From MKRK01 sp001896915 (GTDB lineage: Bacteria; Bacillota; Clostridia; Oscillospirales; Acutalibacteraceae): a DNA stretch of 14,620 nt. Below, in pieces: positions 1-9,000 of the stretch. The notes beneath the pieces are model-generated. The model saw nothing but the letters and a program-made list of their open reading frames with translations. It was not told the DNA's origin and searched no databases. Every line of letters begins with the position of its first letter. Position 1 is the stretch's first letter. Position numbers and translations under genes: made by a program. Location of the stretch: the NCBI GenBank assembly GCA_937973935.1, contig CALJJF010000210.1, positions 1 through 14,620 of the forward strand, read 5' to 3'.

Positions 1-68
1 ATGGGTGTGCCGGGCTGGAAACAGTGGTCATCGAAAGCGGAGTAACATCCATCGGGAACAGTGCATTC
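1..68 (+). repeat. Direct DNA repeat, copy 1 (67/68 identical to 805-872)
   Basis: Bases 1-68 match 805-872 with a single difference (G at 56, A at 860). The spacing is exactly 804 bp, one super-repeat. It encodes the GCAGLETVVIESGVTSIGNSAF segment near the end of a unit. The repeat may extend left of the window. Confidence 0.95.
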
Positions 69-2777
69 AGCCAAAACACTTCACTGCGGTCGGTCACGAT
101 CCCTACCTCCGTAACAAGCATTGATGAGGGGGCTTTCAGTTATTGCCCGGAGACAATGGTGATTTACGGATATACAGGCTCTTCTGCAGAAACCTATGCC
201 AACGCCAATGGCATCACCTTCCAGCCGATCGGTGATTTTTGGTTTGATGCTCAGACAGGAACCATCACGGGTTATTTCGGCAGTGCCTCGGTTGTATACA
301 TTCCCACAAGCATCAACGGCGTTGCAGTAACGGCAATCAGTGAAAATGCATTTGATTACTGCGAAAGCATTGTTTCTGTCAGAATCCCCGCAGGGATTAC
401 CTCCATCGGGTTCGGGGCGTTCTATTACTGCACCAATCTGACAGCAATCAATGTGGACGCCGGCAATCTCAATTACTCCTCGGTGGACGGTGTGTTATAC
501 AACAAAAGTAAAACTTCTTTGATTAAATTCCCCAATGCAAAGAGCGGAGATCTTATCATTCCCAATGGGGTAACCACCATTGAAGTCAGCGCGCTTACAC
601 AAAGCCGGTTCCTGACATCGGTCACCATGCCGGACAGCGTAACGACGATTGAACCCAACTCGTTTACTTATTGTGAGAAATTGGAGAGCATTCGGTTTTC
701 TGCGAATTTGACCAATTGGGGAGTTTATACCTTTGCCAACTGCAATGCGCTGAAAAGCGTCACCATCCCGAGCAGCGTACCGCAGGTCAGTGATGCGGCA
801 TTTTATGGGTGTGCCGGGCTGGAAACAGTGGTCATCGAAAGCGGAGTAACATCCATCGGAAACAGTGCATTCTATAACAATCTCTCATTGCAGTCGGTCA
901 CAATCCCTGCCAGCGTAACAAGCATTGATGAATGGGCGTTTGGTTATAATCCGGACACAATGGTGATTTACGGATATACAGGCTCCTATGCACAGACCTA
1001 TGCAAACAGCAAAGGGATCACGTTCCAGCCCATTGGTGATTTTTCGTTTGATGCCCAAACAGGGACCATCACGGGGTACACCGGCAATGCAGCTGCCGTA
1101 TATATCCCAGAAAGCATTAACGGCGTTGCGGTAACATCCATTGGCAACGATGCATTTATCTACAAAGGCTTTATCACATCCATTCATATACCAAACAGCA
1201 TTACATCCATTGGCAGCAATGCATTTCAATATTGTACGGGACTATCAAGTATTTTCATTCCCGCAAGCGTGCAGGAAATAGGAGCCGACGCTTTCCTGAA
1301 TTGCATGAGTATGACAGAAATCAATGTGGATTCAGCCAATTCCGATTTTTCTTCCCAAAACGGCGTTTTGTATAACAAAAATAAAACAGAATTGATCAAG
1401 TATCCCACAGCTAGACCGGGTAGCTTTGCGATTCCCAACGGCGTGACTGTCATAGCAGAAAATGCGTTTAATAACAGCATATTATTGACGGCGGTCACCA
1501 TGCCGGACAGCGTATTAACAATCGGAACAAGTGCGTTTGCTTATTGTTCTGTGCTGGAGAGTGCAGAGCTTTCTGATTATTTAGTTGATCTGGGAATTCA
1601 TACGTTTGGAAGTTGCACACTGCTTCATAATATCACGATACCGGGTAGTGTAACCGAAATAAAAGAGGCTACCTTTGCGGGAACGTCCAGCCTTGATACG
1701 GTTATCATTGAAGAAGGTGTGACAACAATTCATGAATATGCATTTTATTACAGCAATACTTTAATGAATCTTGTTTTGCCCTCCAGTTTAACAGAGATTA
1801 AGAGCAACAATTTCCCCGAAGTAATGGTAATCTACGGATATACCGGTTCTTATGCAGAAACTTACGCCAACAGCAACAATATCGAATTCCAATCCAGGGA
1901 CGGCTTGCTGTTTGACGCACAAACAGGAACAATAACCGGTTATACCGGCAGTACATCTAAGGTATATATTCCAACTAAAATCAACGGTGTTGCGGTAACG
2001 GCAATCGGCGATAACGCATTTTCATGGCGTGGGGACATCACTTCAGTAATTCTGCCAAACAGTATTACTTCCATTGGTGAATATGCGTTTGAGTATGGTG
2101 TAGGCCTGACGACCATTGACATACCAAAGAGTGTGTTGAGCATTGGCTACGAAGCATTTTCTAACTGCATGTATATGACAGAGATCAATGTGAATCCAAG
2201 CAACCCGAATTATGCTTCGGCAGACGGTGTATTGTATAACAAAAACAAAACCACGTTGATCAAGTTTCCCAATGCGAAAGAAGGTAGCTTTGTCATTCCG
2301 GGCGGCGTGACAGCAATCGAAGACAGCGCCTTCCGCTACAGCCGTTCACTGACATCCGTCACCATGCCGGACAGTGTGCTGACCATTGGCACAAGCGCCT
2401 TTGCCCAGTGCTATATGATGGAAAGCATTTCACTCTCCGACAATCTGATTGAACTGGGGGTGTATACCTTTGGCAGTTGTGAGGCATTAACAAGTATAAC
2501 CATTCCCGACGGGGTAACCGAGATTAAGAGTGCTGTATTTGTAAACTGTAACAATCTCGAAACCGTAGTCCTGGGAGATGGTATCACGACGATAGCTGAC
2601 TATGCGTTTTACAATACCGCCTCATTGCAGTCCATTACCATACCGGCCAGCGTAACTGTAATCGGGGAAGAGAACTTTAACAACCCGTTGTCCACAATGA
2701 TCATTTACGGATTTACAGGTTCCTATGCAGAAACCTATGCGCTGAGCAAGGGTATTTCATTCGAAGCAATTATTTGA
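1..2777 (+). CDS. BspA-like leucine-rich repeat (LRR_5) surface protein, 5' end outside window
   Basis: Reading frame 3 is open from base 3 to the TGA at 2775-2777, so about 924 C-terminal codons are visible. The GTG at 24 is an internal codon: codons before it (GCAGLET) match the same motif inside the gene near 811. The whole visible product is LRR_5 repeats of about 23 residues with the pattern AF-x-x-C-x-x-L-x-x-I-x-IP-x-x-V-x-x-I. Larger super-repeats also carry a GVLYNKxKTxLIKFP island and end with a YGYTGSYAxTYA-type cap. LRR_5 proteins of this type are usually secreted or surface-exposed and bind host or matrix ligands. No sortase motif, SLH domain or other anchor follows the last repeat. 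The downstream paralogue carries an N-terminal subtilisin domain. Whether this gene does too cannot be seen. Family assignment is firm; the ligand is unknown. Confidence 0.93.
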   Translation, partial: GCAGLETVVIESGVTSIGNSAFSQNTSLRSVTIPTSVTSIDEGAFSYCPETMVIYGYTGSSAETYANANGITFQPIGDFWFDAQTGTITGYFGSASVVYIPTSINGVAVTAISENAFDYCESIVSVRIPAGITSIGFGAFYYCTNLTAINVDAGNLNYSSVDGVLYNKSKTSLIKFPNAKSGDLIIPNGVTTIEVSALTQSRFLTSVTMPDSVTTIEPNSFTYCEKLESIRFSANLTNWGVYTFANCNALKSVTIPSSVPQVSDAAFYGCAGLETVVIESGVTSIGNSAFYNNLSLQSVTIPASVTSIDEWAFGYNPDTMVIYGYTGSYAQTYANSKGITFQPIGDFSFDAQTGTITGYTGNAAAVYIPESINGVAVTSIGNDAFIYKGFITSIHIPNSITSIGSNAFQYCTGLSSIFIPASVQEIGADAFLNCMSMTEINVDSANSDFSSQNGVLYNKNKTELIKYPTARPGSFAIPNGVTVIAENAFNNSILLTAVTMPDSVLTIGTSAFAYCSVLESAELSDYLVDLGIHTFGSCTLLHNITIPGSVTEIKEATFAGTSSLDTVIIEEGVTTIHEYAFYYSNTLMNLVLPSSLTEIKSNNFPEVMVIYGYTGSYAETYANSNNIEFQSRDGLLFDAQTGTITGYTGSTSKVYIPTKINGVAVTAIGDNAFSWRGDITSVILPNSITSIGEYAFEYGVGLTTIDIPKSVLSIGYEAFSNCMYMTEINVNPSNPNYASADGVLYNKNKTTLIKFPNAKEGSFVIPGGVTAIEDSAFRYSRSLTSVTMPDSVLTIGTSAFAQCYMMESISLSDNLIELGVYTFGSCEALTSITIPDGVTEIKSAVFVNCNNLETVVLGDGITTIADYAFYNTASLQSITIPASVTVIGEENFNNPLSTMIIYGFTGSYAETYALSKGISFEAII
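234..2774 (+). repeat. Three LRR super-repeat units (804, 861, 876 bp) in the first LRR gene
   Basis: Units begin at the Asp codon preceding the F-x-x-D-A-Q-T-G-T-I-T-G-Y motif, at 234, 1038 and 1899, and the last ends at 2774 just before the stop. Bases 1-233 are the tail of an earlier unit. The 804-bp unit lacks one 23-residue LRR present in the 861- and 876-bp units: AISENAF is followed by a single AF repeat before the INVD motif instead of two. Each unit has an opening beta-hairpin-like segment, LRRs, the VLYNK island, more LRRs and a terminal MVIYGYTGSYA-like cap. Confidence 0.9.
805..872 (+). repeat. Direct DNA repeat, copy 2 (67/68 identical to 1-68)
   Basis: Second copy of the 68-bp segment. 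A further 29-bp identical block (153-181 and 957-985) follows at the same 804-bp offset, while the DNA between the blocks has diverged. This fits recent duplication or local gene conversion between adjacent units. Confidence 0.95.
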
Positions 2778-2805
2778 TACAGATAACATTGCAGGCAGAA
2801 AGACA

Positions 2806-2840
2806 GCAGGGTAAGATTTTTCTTACCCTGCGTTCTTTTT
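2806..2840 (+). terminator. Intrinsic terminator of the first LRR gene
   Basis: A perfect 10-bp stem (GCAGGGTAAG / CTTACCCTGC at 2806-2815 and 2822-2831) with a 6-nt loop is followed by GTTCTTTTT. It lies 28 bp after the stop codon. Confidence 0.9.
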
Positions 2841-3010
2841 GTCGAATTTGAGACATTCAGAAAATGAAATACGGTTATGTCGACCCATTCAAAAATTCAA
2901 AAAACATAACCTTTGGAATACCCTCATCAGGCAGATGCTAGATACTTGTGAAACAAACTGTATCAAAATACGACAAATATACAAAATAATAAAAAATTTT
3001 ACATAATATC
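2841..3010. other. AT-rich intergenic stretch with no gene
   Basis: This is the upstream part of the 319-bp gap between the two LRR genes. No plausible gene is seen. It holds an 8-bp inverted repeat (GGTTATGT at 2873-2880, ACATAACC at 2904-2911, 23-nt loop) of uncertain meaning, and loose TGTAT / ATACA half-sites near 2959-2963 and 2979-2983 that resemble the arms of the stronger dyad at 3019-3047. Confidence 0.5.
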
Positions 3011-3039
3011 TTTACTTGTTTGTATAAATATGGTACATT
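3011..3039 (+). promoter_or_regulatory. Candidate promoter of the subtilisin-LRR gene
   Basis: TTTACT (3011-3016) is separated by 17 bp from TACATT (3034-3039), which is preceded by TGG, an extended -10 arrangement. Both hexamers match consensus at only 4 of 6 positions. An alternative is TTTACA (2998-3003) with TATAAA (3023-3028) at 19 bp. A promoter somewhere here is expected, because the upstream gene ends in a strong terminator. The exact hexamers are uncertain. Confidence 0.35.
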
Positions 3040-3047
3040 TATACAAA
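3019..3047. promoter_or_regulatory. 29-bp perfect dyad, candidate operator
   Basis: TTTGTATAAAT (3019-3029) and ATTTATACAAA (3037-3047) are perfect 11-bp inverted arms around a 7-bp spacer. The dyad covers the spacer and -10 of the candidate promoter and lies 49 bp upstream of the ATG. It has no following T-run, so a DNA-binding site for a dimeric regulator fits better than a terminator. The regulator is unknown. Confidence 0.55.
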
Positions 3048-3096
3048 TGACAAATGATAAAGTAATTTGTTGTTAAAAAAGAAAAGGGGAAGTAAA

Positions 3097-6000
3097 ATGA
3101 GGAAACGGTTTCTAGCAAGGTTTTTATCAGTCTTTTTAGCAATGGCAATCCTGGTAAGCTATAGTCACCTAATAGTAAATGCAGACGGATTAAACAAGCA
3201 TTATGATGAACAGGCAGAAAATATAAGCCCTGGTCGTAATGACACGGATTTGCCCTTTGACACAAAAAACATCTTTACTGATCCAAAAGATAAGGGAGAA
3301 AATGAACCGGAATTTGATGACAGCAGTATCCTGATCAAGCTAAAGGATTCAACGAAGCTGGGCGTATCCTCCAAGCTGTTAAAAGGGTTCAATGTGGATA
3401 GTGTCAGCAGAATCGTTGATGCAAATGACTCAAAACAGAAAGTGGGAAGCAACGAGAAGAATATTCGGGACATTAGTTTGATCAAAATCAAAAACAAGGG
3501 CAAAAAGAACGTTCAGGATATGATTGATAAGCTGAACAAAATGCCCGAGGTGGAATATGCAGAACCAAACTACATAAGAAAAATCCAAAGTGTTGATCCC
3601 CAAACTGTCAACCTGACCGAAATACAGGCACAGGACGCCTATCAGATGACCATCAATACCACCATTTCATCCGATGTTTTGGTTGGTGTCATTGACAGCG
3701 GTGCCGACTATACCCATACGGATTTGGAGGATATCATATGGCAGAACCCCGGAGAGATCCCCGGGGATAACATTGATAATGATAACAACGGGTATATTGA
3801 TGACGTAAACGGGTTTGATTTTACGTCCGATACCTATGCAAACCTCAAATATTCACAAGACACAAACGGACCGCTTGACGACAACGGCCATGGAACTCAT
3901 GTGTCCGGCATTATCAGCAGAACAGTGGGAAGCTCTGCCGTACAGGGTCAAACAAATCATCCAAAGGTTAAAGTCGTACCCGTTAAAGTTTTACACGATG
4001 ATGGTTATGGAAACTCAGATGATATTGTACAGGCAATTGATTATGTTACAAGAAATAATATAAAAGTAATCAATGCTAGCTTTGGAGGGAGCTACTACTC
4101 CCAGTCTGAATTTGATGCAATCCAGCGTTTCTGCAACAATGGCGGCATATTTGTTGCGGCGGCGGGAAATGAAAGGCGAAATAATGATACAACCTTTACG
4201 TCGCCCTCTTGTTACGATATAAACGGAATTATATCGGTTGCCGCAACCAGAGGGAACCATTTGGCAGGATTCTCAAACTATGGAATCTCAAAAGTTGATA
4301 TTGCCGCCCCCGGCTATGATATCTACAGCACCATACCTACATCCGGAAGCATCACGAGCGATCCCTCCGGATATACGCTCATGAGCGGAACTTCAATGGC
4401 AGCCCCCCATGTGACCGGCGGGATCGTAGATCTGATATTGACTAAGAGCAGCCTGCCCGCCAATCCAACCCAAGCGGCGGAGCTGAAAAACACTCTGATG
4501 GACTCGGGATCACCGCTGCCACTTCTTCAAAACAAAACAGTCAGCGGAAAAAAGATGAATCTATACAAAGCAGTCAATAAGCTGTCTTCGGCTCCCGACT
4601 ATGTGTTTGATTCTTCAACAGGAACCATATTAAAATATTTCGGCAATGCACTGGAAATTAATATACCGTCTCAAATCAACAATGTGCCTGTAACCGGGAT
4701 TGGACAAGGTGCTTTTTCAAAAAGCAGTATCATCAGTGCTGTGATTCCGGCGGGTGTAACCCATATTGACAATAGTGCATTTGAGGGGTGCACACAGTTA
4801 AGGTATATTACAATTCCCTCTACAGTGACAACCATAGCGGCATCCGCCTTTGAGAATTGCTATCCGGGTCTTTTGGCTTATGGCGGAAATAATACAACAG
4901 CAGAAGTCTTCTGTGGAAATCATAATATCCTGTTTCAGGATACGGATGAGTTCCAGGTAAGCACGAATGCCATTACCGGTTATACCGGATCGGCATCACA
5001 TATTTACATCCCTCCGGTCATCAACGGCCAAGCGATAACAGCAATATCCAACAACGCTTTCACAGGGAAGCAGATGCAAGCGGTTACTGTTCCCAAGACA
5101 GTCACATCCATCGGAACCGGTGCATTCAGCAATTGTGTTTCTCTGGAAAGAGTTGTGATCAACAAAGGAGAGAGCGGGCTGACCATAGGCGCCAGTGCTT
5201 TTTCGGGTTGCACGGCGCTGCTTCATATTGAACTGCCCAATAACATAACAGCCATCGGCAACGGAACTTTTTCCGGTTGTCCTGCCGCGCTTATCCTTTA
5301 TGAAGGAGGCAGCAGCACAATAAAGTCCTATGCGGCGGCAAACCAGCTCAACAGTGTGGATACCGGATTGTTGGAGTTTGATGCGATCACCGGAACAATC
5401 GTCAGCTACAAGGGAACAGCAGCATCCTATCGGATCGCCGACAGCCTTGATGACAAGACAATTGTTTTTTTGGAGGATATGGCATTTTCCTATAATAAAA
5501 CAATCGCGAATCTTATTTTGCCGGATTCTATAACCTCGATTGGTGAAATGGCGTTTGCATATTGCGATTTGTTAAGCGAAATTCAAATACCAAATACAAT
5601 TGAATTCATCGGTTACGGAGCGTTTGCACTTTGCTATGAACTGGATAACGTGGTTCTTCCCGGCACATTATCTGAGATTGGGGAATACGCATTTTACTTA
5701 TGCAGTAGTCTTTCTGAAATACACATACCCTCATCCGTATCCATAATCGGGGAGTGTACATTTGCAGGATGCCAAAGTCTTACTGATTTGGCAATAGCCA
5801 ATGGAGTTGAGACCATTGGTGTTTGGGCCTTTGCTGGATGCTATCGCTTGACAGATATTGATATTCCAGCCAGTGTTGTGGAGTTAAGTTTTGATTTTGT
5901 TGAAGACTGCTATAATTTGGAATCTATTAATGTTGCCACAAGCAATACACTTTATTCCAGTAGCAATGGCTTGCTGTTTGATAAAAATAAAACAACGGTT

Positions 6001-9000
6001 TTGCTATGCCCTCTGGGAAAGAGCGGGAACATAACATTACCCGCAGGCATTGTAGCAATAGGATACAAAGCGTTCGCCTATTGCAATAAGATATTAAATG
6101 TGGTGATCCCACAAGGGACGCAAACAATCGGGCAACAGGCTTTTTTTGAATGCAGGTCCATAAAAACCATCCAAATCCCCCAAAGCGTTACAACGATTTC
6201 GCCCGGATCGTTTGTATACTGCACATCATTGGAAAGCCTTGTGATTCCCAATGGGGTAACGCAGATTAACAGTATGTTCTTTGGATGCAATAGTCTGAAG
6301 AACTTAACGGTTCCGGCAAGTGTTACAAATTGCATCGATACCTTTGACACAGTACCGGACGATTTTGTCCTGTTTGGATATGACAATACCTATGCAGAGA
6401 CCATTGCCCAGGATTACGATCTTCTGTTCCAACCGCTGGATGATTTCTTGGTTGATGCACAAACCGGATCCATCACAAGCTATACCGGGGGAGCAAATAC
6501 GATTTATATTCCGGTAAGCATAAACGGAATTGCTATTACGGGAATTTCCGATTTCGCTTTTTCATATAAGAATTTTATTACGTCGGTAATCATTCCGAAA
6601 GGCATCTTATCCATAGGAGAAAACGCTTTTACGTATTGCACAGGAATGCAAAGCATCTTTATTCCCAAGAGTGTACAAACCATCGGGTGTGATGCGTTTT
6701 ATGGATGCATGTCTATGACAGAAATCAATGTGGACCCTGACAATGTTTCTTTTTCCAGTATTGACGGTGTATTATACAATGCAGACAATACCATATTGAT
6801 TAAATATCCCAATGGAAGAACCGGTGATTTTACAGTTCCGTCATCTGTGACTGCCATTGCAGACAAAGCCTTTTCATTCAGTATTTTTCTGACATCAATT
6901 ACAATGCCGGACAATGTTTTAATCCTTGGTACAGGTGTGTTTGAATATTGTCAGGAACTTACACAGGTTAATCTTTCTTCCAATCTTATGGACATCGGGC
7001 CGGGTGCATTTTATTACTGCACCGGCTTAACCAGCATCACAATACCGGGAAGTGTAGATCAAATAGGTGCATATGCATTTTCTGCGTGTTCACAACTTTG
7101 GTTGGTCAACATAGAAGATGGTGTGGAGATGATTGGTGATGGAGCGTTTTCCAGTTGCGAGAATCTTCAGTTTGTCACTGTTCCGGTCAGTGTAACCAAC
7201 ATCGGATATCAAGCATTTTACAATGACCCGGAATCAATGATGATGAACGGCTATAGTGGCTCTTGTGCACAAATCTATGCCGCGAACAACGGGATCACAT
7301 TCCAACCACTGGACGATTTCACATTCAACGCACAAACCGGAACCATTACCAATTACACCGGCAATGCAAGTGTGGTGGTTATTCCAGAACGAATCAACGG
7401 CGTTTTGGTGACAGCCATTGGTGATGATGCCTTTGCCTATCAATCGTATGTCACATCCATTACAATACCCGATAGTGTCACATCAATTGGCGAAGGTGCC
7501 TTCCAGTATTCCTCCCTTACAACAATTGATATTCCGGCAAGTGTACAGAACATAGGAAACAATGCGTTTTATTATTGCATGTACCTGGAAGAGATCAATG
7601 TGAATGGTGAGAACCCTTGTTATTCCAGCCAAGACGGTGTGCTGTACAATGTGGACAAAACAACTTTACTTAAATATCCCCCTGCAAAAACAGGAAGCTT
7701 TGTGATTCCTGACGGCGTTATCACGGTTGAGAGCAGCGCATTTTATCACAGCCGTTTTCTGACGTCGCTGACCATGCCGGACAGTGTGACGACAATCGGA
7801 GTAAGTGCATTCTACAATTGTGTTGAACTGGAAAGTGTGAGACTGTCCGATAACCTGACAGAAATAGGTCCGCAGTCATTCGGTTATTGCAGTCAGCTTA
7901 CGGAAATTACAATACCGGGCGGAGTGACCGAAATTCCAGTCGCTGCTTTTGTTCATTGCACGGGTCTTGAAACGGTTGTCATTCAAGACGGGGTTACAAC
8001 GATTGAAGGTTATGCGTTTTATAACAGCAGCTCGCTGCAATCCATTACCATACCGGCTAGTGTAACAAGCATTCAGGTTGCAAATTTTACAAATCATCCA
8101 TCCACAATGATGATGTATGGATACGTAGGTTCCTATGCACAAACCTATGCGGCAACCAACGGAATTTCCTTCTATGAATTAGATGCCTTTCTATTTGATT
8201 CATCCACAGGAACCATCACCGGATTTAATGGTACTGCCAGTGAGGTAACAATTCCCGAGCAAATCAATGGTGTGACTGTGACCGCAATTGGATACGGTGC
8301 GTTCGCGTATAAGGATTTTATTACGTCCATCACAATTCCGGACACCATTACATCCATCGGGGAAAATGCGTTTTTGTATTGTACCGGTCTGCAAAGTATT
8401 ACAATTCCGGAGAGTGTTGAAACAATAGATTATTGTGCACTGTACGGCTGCATGTATATGACAGAAATCAATGTAGCGCAGAGCAATCCTTACTTTTCCA
8501 GTCAAGACGGCGTATTATATGATAAGGATAAAACTACGCTTATCAAGTTCCCCAACGGAAAGTCCGGCAGCTTTGCGGTGCCGGAGGGTGTGGAGGTAAT
8601 TGCTGTTGGTGCCTTTGATACCTGTTATTTGCTGACATCTGTGACCTTGCCCGACAGTGTATGGGCGATAGGAACCTATGGATTTTATAATTGCTACATG
8701 TTGGAAAACGTGGAGCTTTCTGACAATCTTACCTATCTCGGATCGTGTGCATTTGGTTATTGCAGTTTATTGAAAAGCATTACAATACCGGGCAGCTTGA
8801 ATTATGTTCAGTCAGCAGCTTTTGTTAACTGTTCAGGGCTGGAGACCATTGTTTTTGAAAATGGGGTGACCACAATAGCGGACTACGCCTTTGGCGTTTG
8901 TGAAAGTCTGAAGTCTGTTTATATTCCGGCCAGTGTGACCAACATAGATCAAAACAGCTTCTACTATCATCCTTCCTCTATGATCATTTATGGATACGAC

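Noticed and set aside
24..26. GTG as the start of the first LRR gene
   Set aside because: Codons upstream to base 3 continue the LRR pattern and match an internal repeat at 805-827, so the gene enters from outside the window.
885..1501. Minus-strand open frames opposite the LRR repeats (here and repeatedly up to 9048)
   Set aside because: They recur in register with the super-repeats, lack ribosome sites and contain no recognisable domain; they are shadows of the repetitive coding strand.
2873..2911. 8-bp inverted repeat in the LRR intergenic region as a regulatory element
   Set aside because: Short arms with a 23-nt AT-rich loop in AT-rich DNA can arise by chance; it is only described within the gap entry.
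3021..3034. ArgR-box reading of the left part of the promoter dyad
   Set aside because: It resembles TGNATAWWWATNCA at first but fails at the last two positions. The long perfect 11-bp symmetry centred elsewhere explains the sequence better.
3067..3069. TTG as the start of the subtilisin-LRR gene
   Set aside because: It has no ribosome site, while ATG 3097 has AGGGGAAG at good spacing and directly begins a signal peptide.
3815..4063. 82-codon plus-strand frame inside the S8 domain
   Set aside because: It overlaps the catalytic core in another frame and has no independent support.
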